From: Clostridiales bacterium UBA7044
GTDB taxonomy: Bacteria; Bacillota; Clostridia; Oscillospirales; Oscillospiraceae
DNA: 11,424 nt
Direction of reading: 5' to 3'
Assembly (NCBI GenBank): GCA_002493965.1
Contig: DLAP01000058.1
Location: 514 to 11,937, forward strand
The notes under the pieces were generated by a model, which had not been told where the DNA came from, searched no databases, and saw only the letters and a list, made by a program, of their open reading frames with translations. The position numbers were made by a program, and so were the translations under genes. This document shows positions 1 to 6,019 of the stretch, piece by piece; the first letter of the stretch is position 1; every line of letters begins with the position of its first letter.

Positions 1-330
1 GGCGCGGCTGTAAGTGGTGATCCACCGCAGACCCAGGGTCTGACGACGGTCAGGACGAACTTCGATAGGCACCTGGTAGGTGGCGCCGCCGACACGGCGG
101 GCCTTCAGTTCCATAGCGGGCATGATGTTTTCCATGGCCTGCTGGAAGACTTCCAGACCATTTTTGCCGGTCTTGTTCTCGACGATTTCAAAAGCACCAT
201 ACACGACCTTCTGGGCAACACCCTTCTTGCCGTCCAGCATGATGCTGTTCACGAGCTTGGTAACCAGAACGGAATTGTACTGAGGATCCGGAAGGACCTC
301 TCTCTTGGGAACATTACCTCTTCTGGGCAC
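1..330 (-). CDS. rpsG: 30S ribosomal protein S7, N-terminal part (cut by window edge)
   Basis: S7 is a primary binder of the 3' domain of 16S rRNA and forms part of the tRNA exit site. The reverse strand reads from a GTG start (328-330) as (M)PRRGNVPKREVLPDPQYNS, then NSIMLDGKKG, an MENIMPAMELKARRVGGATYQVP stretch and VRPDRRQTLGLRWI, all classic S7 signatures. Exactly 110 codons are visible. Bacterial S7 is usually about 156 residues, so roughly the last 45 lie left of the window. The GTG start is chosen because an AAGGAGG Shine-Dalgarno sits about 8 nt upstream and because S7 normally begins PRR. It follows rpsL in the usual str-operon order, but 395 bp of palindromic spacer separate the two genes, far more than normal. 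fusA and tuf would be expected beyond the window (inference). Confidence 0.97.
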   Translation of the reverse strand, partial: MPRRGNVPKREVLPDPQYNSVLVTKLVNSIMLDGKKGVAQKVVYGAFEIVENKTGKNGLEVFQQAMENIMPAMELKARRVGGATYQVPIEVRPDRRQTLGLRWITTYSRA

Positions 331-725
331 TTTGCTTCCCTCCTTCATAATAAAAATGATTTCATCGGTACTCGAAAGTGTTACTTTCGCTAGGTCGTCG
401 GAAATCCCCTTCGGGACTTTCCGCCGGAAGGGTTGCAGTCTGCTTAGCGCACTCCTTGTGCGCCTGCGGCGCACAACTGGCACACACGCAGCCTGAGAAG
501 TATTTTTTGCCCGGCACATGTCCGTGCAAAAAATGATCTGAGTTTATTTGCCGCTTCGGCGGCAAACTCTGCGAGGCTTTTTTCGGCAACCTGTCAAAAG
601 TATAACTTTTCGTTGTGCCTGGCCAGAGGTTCCTCATACGAAACTATATGATAAAAACCATCTTGGCAAGGCAAAGCCTTGCGAAAGGGCTTGGGAAAAT
701 TCAAATTGGGTTCGGATAAAAAGAA
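331..725. repeat. Palindrome-rich spacer between rpsL and rpsG (array of seven hairpins at 373-682)
   Basis: This 395-bp gap holds no credible gene. It contains a run of short inverted repeats, nearly all perfect: CGAAAG/CTTTCG (373-378/384-389); an imperfect GGAAAT-type stem around a CCCCTTCGGG centre (399-423); TTGTGCGCC-TGC-GGCGCACAA (456-476); TTTTTTGC/GCAAAAAA with an inner CGG/CCG (503-533); TTTGCCGC-TTCG-GCGGCAAA (547-566); AAAAGT-ATA-ACTTTT (596-610); and GCAAGGC-AAA-GCCTTGC (666-682). An open frame of about 90 codons crosses the region on the minus strand. It follows the palindromes, lacks a good ribosome-binding site and matches no protein family I recognise. The layout looks like a dispersed intergenic repeat or MITE-like insertion inside a ribosomal operon (inference). 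The final ~30 bp before rpsG hold its ribosome-binding site. Confidence 0.7.
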
Positions 726-1148
726 TTACTTCTTCTTAGCCTTGGGACGCTTCGCGCCGTACTTGGAGCGAGCCTGCATCCGGTTCTGCACGCCCTGGGT
801 ATCCAGAGTGCCGCGGATGATGTGGTAACGAACACCAGGCAGGTCCTTGACACGACCGCCGCGGATCAGCACCACGGAGTGCTCCTGCAGGTTGTGGCCA
901 ACACCGGGAATGTAAGCGGAAACTTCCATGCCATTGGTCAGACGCACACGGGCGATCTTACGCAGGGCGGAGTTAGGCTTCTTGGGGGTGGTGGTACGGA
1001 CAGCGGTGCACACGCCACGCTTCTGGGGGGAAGGCAGGGTAGTCGCCTTGTTCTCCAGAGTGTTCAGGCCTCTCTGCAGAGCAGGAGCGGTGGACTTGTA
1101 GGTGACTTGCTGACGGCCACTTCTGACGAGCTGATTAAAAGTAGGCAT
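726..1148 (-). CDS. rpsL: 30S ribosomal protein S12
   Basis: S12 sits at the decoding centre and controls tRNA selection accuracy. The 140-residue product reads MPTFNQLVRSGRQ at the start, PQKRGVCTAVRTTTPKKPNSALRK at residues 41-64, GHNLQEHSVVLIRGGRVKDLPGVRYH at 84-109, and a lysine-rich end. Between PAL (22-24) and PQKRGVC it carries about 13 more residues than E. coli S12 (124 aa). This is the long form known from Firmicutes such as Bacillus. The two lysines at streptomycin-resistance positions (PKKPNS, K56/K57, and K101 in RVKDLPG) are wild type, so no such resistance is predicted. The ATG start has AAAGGAG 7 nt upstream. It lies 56 nt after the L7Ae-like gene and probably shares its transcript. 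Confidence 0.98.
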   Translation of the reverse strand: MPTFNQLVRSGRQQVTYKSTAPALQRGLNTLENKATTLPSPQKRGVCTAVRTTTPKKPNSALRKIARVRLTNGMEVSAYIPGVGHNLQEHSVVLIRGGRVKDLPGVRYHIIRGTLDTQGVQNRMQARSKYGAKRPKAKKK

Positions 1149-1180
1149 TCTTAATCTCCTTTCTTTGGTTTTCTAATATA

Positions 1181-1204
1181 TTCTACGGAAAATTTCCGAT
1201 AGAA
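1181..1204 (-). other. Intercistronic hairpin between L7Ae-like gene and rpsL
   Basis: A stem TTCTA-CGGAA / TTCCG-(A)-TAGAA with a 3-nt loop begins directly after the TGA of the L7Ae-like gene. On the minus strand it is followed by TATATTAG rather than a run of T, so it is a poor terminator. It could serve as an mRNA processing or stability element, or cause partial attenuation between the first and second cistrons (inference). Confidence 0.45.
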
Positions 1205-1492
1205 TCATGCTTGTTCCACGACGGCCGCAGCCGCCGCGCTCACCTCGATGCCGCACTTCCTTCCAAGGGAAGCCATGCTGGAAACCCAGGTGACCTGGAT
1301 ATGATGTTCGACGCAAAGCTTCTCCAGCGGCTCCGTCAGGGAAGGATCCGCGTCCCTTGCCAGAAAGACCCGCCTTGTCCGCCCGGAAAAAACCGCCTTG
1401 CGAAGCTGTTTGGCACCCACAACTACGCTCTCTTTGGTCAAGTCGGGGCAATCGCCGCACTCAGGGATTTTACAATCTTTTTTCTTATCCAT
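1205..1492 (-). CDS. L7Ae/L30e/S12e/Gadd45-family RNA-binding protein (YbxF-like)
   Basis: A small protein of the L7Ae family, which binds kink-turn RNA; Bacillus YbxF, encoded beside rpsL, is the closest relative I know. Of its 95 residues, the core from about residue 22 (SVVVGAKQLRKAV, then RVFLARDADPSLTEPLEKLC, then SMASLGRKCGIEVSAAAAAVV) follows the family pattern of a GTKQ-like start, ARDADP and a LGxxCGIEVxAA signature. The N-terminus is about 10 residues longer than in YbxF and is cysteine-rich (C7, C12, C15: CKIPECGDC). No Shine-Dalgarno precedes the ATG at 1490-1492. Instead, the predicted promoter places the transcript start only about 4 nt upstream, so the gene may be translated leaderless. 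TTG (1439-1441) and GTG (1418-1420) are alternative starts but also lack good ribosome-binding sites. It is the first gene of the ribosomal operon. Family assignment is firm; the start is less so. Confidence 0.88.
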   Translation of the reverse strand: MDKKKDCKIPECGDCPDLTKESVVVGAKQLRKAVFSGRTRRVFLARDADPSLTEPLEKLCVEHHIQVTWVSSMASLGRKCGIEVSAAAAAVVEQA

Positions 1493-1502
1493 ACGAAATT
1501 AT

Positions 1503-1530
1503 ATTATACGCTGTTTTCGGAAAAAGTCAA
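1503..1530 (-). promoter_or_regulatory. Sigma-A-type promoter of the L7Ae-rpsL-rpsG operon
   Basis: The reverse strand shows TTGACT (1530-1525), a 16-nt spacer, and a perfect TATAAT (1508-1503), which overlaps a second TATAAT (1503-1498). Transcription would start near 1496, about 4 nt before the ATG at 1492. It lies just downstream of the pot-operon terminator, so it is the natural source of the ribosomal transcript. It also implies this str operon is transcribed apart from rpoBC, which usually lies upstream. Confidence 0.75.
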
Positions 1531-1595
1531 CAAAAATGCGGTAAAATTTTCGGTACTGTTCCGATTTTCTCTTGGTAAATCCGACGATTCTTCAA

Positions 1596-1633
1596 AAATG
1601 GCCGTCCATGGAGGACAATCTTCCATGGACGGC
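1596..1633 (-). terminator. Intrinsic terminator of the pot operon
   Basis: A perfect 11-bp stem, GCCGTCCATGG (1601-1611) with CCATGGACGGC (1623-1633), and an 11-nt loop begins 13 nt past the potCD stop. On the minus strand the stem is followed by CATTTTTG, a short T run. It separates the transporter operon from the ribosomal promoter downstream. Confidence 0.85.
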
Positions 1634-1645
1634 GTAAGCGCCCTC

Positions 1646-3607
1646 TCAGTTAATCTTGATATTCTCCCAAAGGGTATTGAGATAATGCAGCGTCTCTCTG
1701 TCCAGATTCCGGTAGGCCTGGGCATTGTAGCTGTCCGCGAAGCTCTCCATCTCCGGGTACAGCACCGCCATGACGTCCTCTCCCATGTCCTCGATATAGG
1801 TCTCGTTTTCAAACACCAAAGCGTTGGGGGACGCGTAATAGGTATACTCCGCGTTGGCAACCGCAGGCTCCTCGGAGAGCATATAATTAATGAAAATCTC
1901 TGCCAGTTCCTGATTCTGGGCGCAGGAAGGAATACACATGGCATCCACATAGAAGTTGGTCCGCTCAGGATAATAGAACTGTAAATCCACGTTCTCCGCC
2001 TGGGCGTCCACCATGGTGAAATAGTCCCCGGCGTAGTAGGCCCCGATGGCCGCCTCCCCGGACTCCATCATGTTGTAGATCTCGTCCATGACGTAGCTAT
2101 AGACCAGAGGACGCTGCCGCAGCATTTCCTCATAGGCCCGGTCCCAGTCTGCCGGCTCCGTGGTATTCACATCCAGGCCCAGCTTATACATGGCCGTGCC
2201 AAAGGCGTCCCGGGAGTTGTTAAACTGCAAAATGGAGCCGGTGTACTTGTCGTTCCACATGAGGTCCCAATCCCGGGCGTCCTGTTCGTCCACCACGTTT
2301 GCGTTGTAGATCACGCCCACGATGCCGTAGGTGTAGGGCACGGTGTATTGGTTATCCGGATCATAGTACAGTCCCCGGAAATCCTCCCCGATGTTTTCGT
2401 AGTTTGGAATGTTGTCAAAGTCTAGGGGCAGCAGCATATTTTCCTCCCGCATCCGAGCGATCATATAGTCGGAGGGGATAATCACATCATAGTTCACCGC
2501 GCCGCTGCTGATTTTGTTGTACATATCCTCGTTGGAGGCAAAGGTGGAGTAGTTGACCTGCACCGGGCGGCCGTAGGTTTCCTCATACCAGCTCTGAAAT
2601 TCCCGGATGGTATCGAAGGTGTCCTCGCTGCCGTCGGAAATATACTCGCCCCAGTTGTAGACGTTCAGGGTCAGGGGCTCAGACCGGAAGGCAACCAGGC
2701 AGACGCAGAGGATCACCAGTGCTCCGCCCCCCGCAAGCTGGAGGCGCTTCACCGTCTTGCGGCTCAGTTCCTTTTTCTCCCGACGCTTTCTGGTCTTCTG
2801 CCCATCGGCGTCTTCGCTGCTGACAAAATTGTTCATAAGCAGCAGAGACAGGGTGACAAAGAAGATGATGGTAGCCAGGGCATACATTTTAGGCGTTACG
2901 GTCTTCTTCGTCATGGAGTAGATCCGGATGGGCAGGGTTTCAAAGCCCGCGCCGGAGGTAAAGTAGCTGATGACGAAATCATCCAGGGACATGGTAAAGG
3001 CCATGATAGCCCCGGTGATGATGCCCGGCATGATCTCCGGCAGTTCCACCTTGAAAAAAGCCCCCGCCGGGGTGCAGCCTAAGTCCATGGCCGCCTCGGG
3101 AAGCGCCTTATCCATCTGCTTCAGCTTGGGAAGCACCTGCAAAATCACGTAAGGCAGGCAGAAGGTCACATGGGCGATGAGCATGGTCCAGAAGCTTAAG
3201 CTGCTGGCGCTCCCCACCAGGCGGCCCACGAAGACGAACATGAGCATCAGGGAAATGCCGGTGATGATATCCGGGTTGGTCATGGGGATGTCCGTAACAG
3301 TGTTCAGCACCCGCCGTGCCCATTTGCTGCGCAGCTTGTGGATGCCTACAGCAGCGGCAGTGCCCATAACGGTGGAAATGGCCGTAGCCGACAGGGCCAG
3401 AGTGAAGGTATTCTTCACGGCAAGCAGGGTGTTCCGGTCACTGAGCAGTTCCTGATACCATCGCAGGGAAAAGCCGGAGTGGACGGAAAGGCTTTTCGAA
3501 GCGTTGAAGGAGTAGATCAGCATAACCACAATGGGCGCGAACAGGAAGGCAAAGACGACCCCAGTATAAATTTTGGAGCGAAGACGCAGTTTTGGCGTTT
3601 CTTCCAT
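1646..3607 (-). CDS. potCD: Polyamine ABC transporter PotC-PotD fusion (permease joined to substrate-binding domain)
   Basis: One 653-residue protein carries two parts normally made separately. Residues ~1-262 are a PotC-type permease: membrane segments near 14-34, 65-90, 110-131, 138-158, 195-214 and 241-261, and the EAA loop (EAAMDLGCTPAG...VELPEIMPG, 171-195) that docks on PotA. A charged linker (263-289, rich in K/R) leads to an added hydrophobic segment (290-307). Residues ~311-653 are a PotD-type spermidine/putrescine-binding domain: VYNWGEY (316-322), PSDY (378-381), a conserved aspartate in FYVDAM (D555) and YASPN (591-595). Compared with E. coli PotD, the acidic pair in its DDARE motif appears as NNSRD (463-467), and one binding tryptophan appears as Y553, so ligand preference may differ. 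The binding domain is thus tethered outside the cell with no lipoprotein signal. The ATG overlaps the potB stop by 1 nt (TAATG), with GGAGG upstream. Permease-binding-protein fusions are known in Firmicutes. Confidence 0.93.
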   Translation of the reverse strand: MEETPKLRLRSKIYTGVVFAFLFAPIVVMLIYSFNASKSLSVHSGFSLRWYQELLSDRNTLLAVKNTFTLALSATAISTVMGTAAAVGIHKLRSKWARRVLNTVTDIPMTNPDIITGISLMLMFVFVGRLVGSASSLSFWTMLIAHVTFCLPYVILQVLPKLKQMDKALPEAAMDLGCTPAGAFFKVELPEIMPGIITGAIMAFTMSLDDFVISYFTSGAGFETLPIRIYSMTKKTVTPKMYALATIIFFVTLSLLLMNNFVSSEDADGQKTRKRREKKELSRKTVKRLQLAGGGALVILCVCLVAFRSEPLTLNVYNWGEYISDGSEDTFDTIREFQSWYEETYGRPVQVNYSTFASNEDMYNKISSGAVNYDVIIPSDYMIARMREENMLLPLDFDNIPNYENIGEDFRGLYYDPDNQYTVPYTYGIVGVIYNANVVDEQDARDWDLMWNDKYTGSILQFNNSRDAFGTAMYKLGLDVNTTEPADWDRAYEEMLRQRPLVYSYVMDEIYNMMESGEAAIGAYYAGDYFTMVDAQAENVDLQFYYPERTNFYVDAMCIPSCAQNQELAEIFINYMLSEEPAVANAEYTYYASPNALVFENETYIEDMGEDVMAVLYPEMESFADSYNAQAYRNLDRETLHYLNTLWENIKIN

Positions 3608-4473
3608 TATTCTTCACCTCCATAGACATAGCGGGTTGTGACATACTTGACCAGGGCCATGGCCAAAAGAAGAATCACCATGAGAATAAAGGCCATGGCG
3701 GCGGCAAAGTGCAGATTGTTGGCCACATACTGTCCCTCAATGGCGTCGCCGATGAGGAAGAACTTGCCGCTGCCCAGCTTTTGGGAGATATAGAAGGTGC
3801 TGATAGAGGGGATCAGAACCATGGTAATGCCAGAGATCACGCCGGGCAGGCTCAGAGGGAAGATCACCCGCCGCAGGGTGGCGAAGCTGTCACAGCCCAG
3901 GTCCCGGGCGGCTTCAATAAGCTTATAGTCCATCTTCGCCATGATGGAGTAGATGGGCAGCACCATATAGGGGAAATAGTCATAGACCATGCCGATGATG
4001 ACCGCCGTCTCCGTGCCGATGATGTGCAGCCGGTTGAGGCCCAGGCCCGCCAGGAAGTTATTGAAAATTCCCGTGTCCTGCAAAATGGTCATCCAGGCAT
4101 AGGTACGGATCAGGAAATTCATCCACATGGGAATCATAATCAAGGTCATCATGGTCTGCTGGGTTTTAGGTCTGGCCCGGGACATGATGTAAGCCAGGGG
4201 GTAGCCCAGCAGCAGGCAGATGAGGGTAGAGATGAGGGCCAGCTTTAAAGAGCGCCAGAAGATCAGCAGGTAGGTATACACCTGCTGGGCTTCCCCGCTG
4301 TCCGTGGTGACGCTGCTGGTAGCAGTGAAGAACCGGACAAAATGCTCCATGGTGAACCGGAAGTCGTTATCCGTAAAGGCGTAATAGCCTACGAAAGCCA
4401 GGGGCACCAGAATGAACAGCAGCGCCCAGAGGGAGTAGGGCATCAGCGCCGCCCGATAGGTATTTTTCTTCAT
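3607..4473 (-). CDS. potB: Polyamine ABC transporter permease PotB
   Basis: Inner-membrane channel subunit that pairs with the PotC half of the neighbouring fusion protein. It has 288 residues, close to the usual PotB length. Hydrophobic segments are visible near 11-31, 72-96, 107-125, 151-172, 211-230 and 257-276. The EAA loop (IEAARDLGCDS...VIFPLSLPG, 186-211), which contacts the ATPase, is intact. The MNFLIRTYAW stretch (118-127) is typical of PotB-like permeases. Its ATG overlaps the potA stop by 4 nt (ATGA), and its Shine-Dalgarno (GAGGAGGAAG) lies inside the acidic-tail codons of potA, so translation of the two is probably coupled. Substrate class (spermidine/putrescine) is inferred from the operon as a whole. 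Confidence 0.95.
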   Translation of the reverse strand: MKKNTYRAALMPYSLWALLFILVPLAFVGYYAFTDNDFRFTMEHFVRFFTATSSVTTDSGEAQQVYTYLLIFWRSLKLALISTLICLLLGYPLAYIMSRARPKTQQTMMTLIMIPMWMNFLIRTYAWMTILQDTGIFNNFLAGLGLNRLHIIGTETAVIIGMVYDYFPYMVLPIYSIMAKMDYKLIEAARDLGCDSFATLRRVIFPLSLPGVISGITMVLIPSISTFYISQKLGSGKFFLIGDAIEGQYVANNLHFAAAMAFILMVILLLAMALVKYVTTRYVYGGEE

Positions 4474-5588
4474 TCTTCCTCCTCGCTTCCCGGATCAGAC
4501 AGCTCATCCAGCTCGCTGGAGAAGGAGGAATAGTCTCCGAACATACCGGAATATTTGGACTTCTTCATAATATGAATGGCGTCCGGATCCAGATGCAGGC
4601 CGATAAACTCACCCTCATTTACGCTTTCCGTAGTCTGAATCATCCACTTGAAGCCCTGGATGTCCACAATAATCTCATTATGAACGCCCATGAAGGTAAC
4701 AGAGGTGACGGTGCCCTGGAACTGCCCCTGCTCGGAAGGGACGATGTCCACATCCTCCGGGCGCACCACCACGTCCACCGGCTCGTTTTTGCCAAAGCCC
4801 GCGTCTAAGCAGGTGAAAGCATGACCGGCGAAGCGTACCTTATAATCCTCCAGCATGATCCCGTCCACAATATTACTCTCCCCGATGAAGTCCGCCACGA
4901 AGGCGTTCTTCGGCTCGTTGTAAATATCCGTGGGAGAGCCGATCTGCTGGATTTTCCCCTCGCTCATGACCACGATGGTATCGGACATGGAGAGTGCCTC
5001 TTCCTGATCGTGGGTAACGAAAATGAAGGTAATGCCCGTGGACTTCTGGATCTTCTTCAGCTCCTGCTGCATATCCTTCCGGAGCTTTAAATCCAGGGCT
5101 CCCAGCGGCTCATCCAGAAGCAGCACTCTGGGGTGGCTGATCAGTGCCCGGGCAATGGCCACCCGCTGCTGCTGGCCGCCGGACAGGTGCGTCACCCGCC
5201 GCTGGCCAAAGCCGGGAAGCATCACCAAGCGCAGCATTTCGTTCACCTTTTCGTTGATCTCCGCCTTGGGGACGCCCTTCTGGCGGAGGGGAAAGGCGAT
5301 GTTTTCAAACACATTCAGGTGGGGAAACAGGGCGTATTTCTGAAAAACGGTGTTGACATTCCGCTTATGGGGAGGCACATCGTTGATCCGCTCCCCCAGG
5401 AAGATCACGTCTCCCTGATCCGGCTGGAGGAAGCCGCCGATGATCCGCAGGGTGGTACTTTTGCCACATCCGGAGGGACCCAACAGGGTAATAAACTCGT
5501 TGTCATAAATGTCCAGACTGATGTTGTCCAGCACCATTTCCCCGTCAAAGGCCTTCGAGATGTTTTTCAGTTCAATGATCTTCTTCAT
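4470..5588 (-). CDS. potA: Polyamine ABC transporter ATP-binding protein PotA
   Basis: ATPase that powers polyamine import from the cytoplasmic face. All nucleotide-binding motifs are intact in the 372 residues: Walker A GPSGCGKST (37-45), Q-loop Q83, signature LSGGQQQ (135-141), Walker B LLLDE (156-160), D-loop GALD, and switch histidine in VTHDQEEAL (H193). A C-terminal TOBE-type regulatory region starts around 265, with VVVRPEDVDIV at 273-283 as in PotA. The last ~25 residues form a serine- and acid-rich tail ending in four glutamates, whose codons double as the potB ribosome-binding site. The ATG has GGAAAGGAAG upstream and begins the protein with a standard ABC N-terminus. It is the first gene of the operon, and expression probably depends on the long structured leader and terminator hairpin just upstream. 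Confidence 0.96.
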   Translation of the reverse strand: MKKIIELKNISKAFDGEMVLDNISLDIYDNEFITLLGPSGCGKSTTLRIIGGFLQPDQGDVIFLGERINDVPPHKRNVNTVFQKYALFPHLNVFENIAFPLRQKGVPKAEINEKVNEMLRLVMLPGFGQRRVTHLSGGQQQRVAIARALISHPRVLLLDEPLGALDLKLRKDMQQELKKIQKSTGITFIFVTHDQEEALSMSDTIVVMSEGKIQQIGSPTDIYNEPKNAFVADFIGESNIVDGIMLEDYKVRFAGHAFTCLDAGFGKNEPVDVVVRPEDVDIVPSEQGQFQGTVTSVTFMGVHNEIIVDIQGFKWMIQTTESVNEGEFIGLHLDPDAIHIMKKSKYSGMFGDYSSFSSELDELSDPGSEEEE

Positions 5589-5617
5589 GTTCTCTCTTCC
5601 TTTCCTGTACCTCTCCC

Positions 5618-5653
5618 AAAACGTAAAAAGCGGTATGCCTCAGCATACCGCTT
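5618..5653 (-). terminator. Terminator-like hairpin 36 nt before potA (candidate attenuator)
   Basis: On the reverse strand AAGCGGTATGC (5653-5643) pairs perfectly with GCATACCGCTT (5638-5628) around a TGAG loop. It runs straight into TTTTTA (5629-5624), with a second TTTT at 5621-5618. Its form is that of an intrinsic terminator, but it lies between the operon promoter and the potA ribosome-binding site. It therefore either ends a short leader RNA or works as a regulated attenuator. On the plus strand the T run is much poorer. Confidence 0.75.
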
Positions 5654-5761
5654 GTGTGTCTGTTTTTTCGACAGGACCCGCGTCAATGCGCGGTGTCCGC
5701 CCCTCTGGGAAAAGGGCGTGCCGAATCACAATGGATCAGAGTCTTTATAGTCAGGATTCCC

Positions 5762-5796
5762 CTCACTACTCTAGCAAAGATTACTCTCACTACTCT
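5762..5796. repeat. Pair of 11-bp direct repeats in the pot leader
   Basis: CTCACTACTCT occurs at 5762-5772 and again at 5786-5796, spaced 24 bp start to start. On the transcribed strand it reads AGAGTAGTGAG. Two exact copies of an 11-mer this close could be a protein-binding site in DNA or RNA, or chance in a low-complexity stretch. Confidence 0.5.
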
Positions 5797-5887
5797 TATT
5801 GACCATTTCACAAGTTCTGCCGGGAGGCTTTGGTTTATAGTAACCAACTGATAACTTATAAAACTGAGCTTTTAACTCAATCAATAA

Positions 5888-6013
5888 GGCAACTAAAGTT
5901 GCCAACCGGGATTCCCCCGGTTTTCGGCATTCGACCCGGCTGTCCGTATGGCCTCAGCCGGCTTGCACCGGCGGTCGCATCTTGCTTTGGAAAGACTCTT
6001 TCCAAGTTGGGAC
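5888..6013 (-). ncRNA. Promoter-proximal structured RNA candidate (~126 nt)
   Basis: Directly downstream of a good promoter the reverse strand can form TTGGAAAG-AGT-CTTTCCAA (6005-5987), an outer CGACC/GGTCG stem (5977-5973/5936-5932), AACCGGG/CCCGGTT (5922-5916/5910-5904), and GGCAAC-TTTA-GTTGCC (5903-5898/5893-5888). Some segments have two possible partners. CCGGC (5961-5957) pairs with GCCGG (5972-5968) or, extended, with CAGCCGG (5942-5936). GGCA (5903-5900) pairs forward with TGCC (5891-5888) or back with TGCC (5929-5926). A 40-codon frame (6015-5893) overlaps the block but has no ribosome-binding site. It may be the start of the pot leader, an independent small RNA, or the right-end remnant of an IS200/IS605-type element with its omega-RNA. 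I cannot separate these from sequence alone. Confidence 0.45.
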
Positions 6014-6019
6014 ATGGTC

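Larger units (their letters stand above)
5654..6013 (-). promoter_or_regulatory. Structured untranslated leader of the pot operon
   Basis: No gene is credible in 5589-6013. The predicted transcript begins near 6013 and would cross many helices before potA. The first block is at 5888-6005 (separate entry). Next come TGAGTT/AGCTCA (5879-5874/5870-5865) followed by GTTTTAT, TTGGTT/AACCAA (5847-5842/5835-5830), a GGAC-(A)-CCGCG/CGCGG-GTCC stem (5698-5674), and the terminator at 5618-5653. ACCGC (5694-5690) can pair either with its own hairpin partner or with GCGGT (5651-5647) in the terminator's 5' arm, a weak hint of antitermination. It matches no riboswitch class I could recognise from its core sequence (compared by eye with TPP, FMN, SAM, lysine, cobalamin, ykkC, M-box, ZTP, c-di-GMP and T-box). 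Being a leader is inference from promoter and gene positions. Confidence 0.5.

Noticed and set aside
503..533. TTTTTTGC...GCAAAAAA hairpin as a bidirectional terminator
   Set aside because: On both strands the T run is on the 5' side and the A run on the 3' side, the opposite of an intrinsic terminator.
362..637. Open frame of about 91 codons on the minus strand between rpsL and rpsG
   Set aside because: It runs through a series of hairpins, has no good ribosome-binding site and encodes no recognisable domain. It is better explained as translated repeat sequence.
373..682. CRISPR array
   Set aside because: The repeats are different palindromes, not identical copies separated by equal-length spacers, and no cas gene is present.
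5762..5800. TRAP-like GAG/UAG triplet repeats in the pot leader RNA
   Set aside because: The triplets are not spaced by the regular 2-3 nt TRAP needs and are too few; pot operons are not known TRAP targets.
5771..5806. 11-codon leader peptide (MVNKSSESNLC) on the minus strand
   Set aside because: No Shine-Dalgarno, and no link of its codons to polyamine sensing. Kept only as a note under the direct repeat.
5930..5962. M-box (magnesium) riboswitch suggested by CTGAGGC..ATACGGACA on the minus strand
   Set aside because: Only this short stretch resembles the M-box. The remaining conserved loops and closing stem are missing, and the downstream genes are not magnesium transporters.
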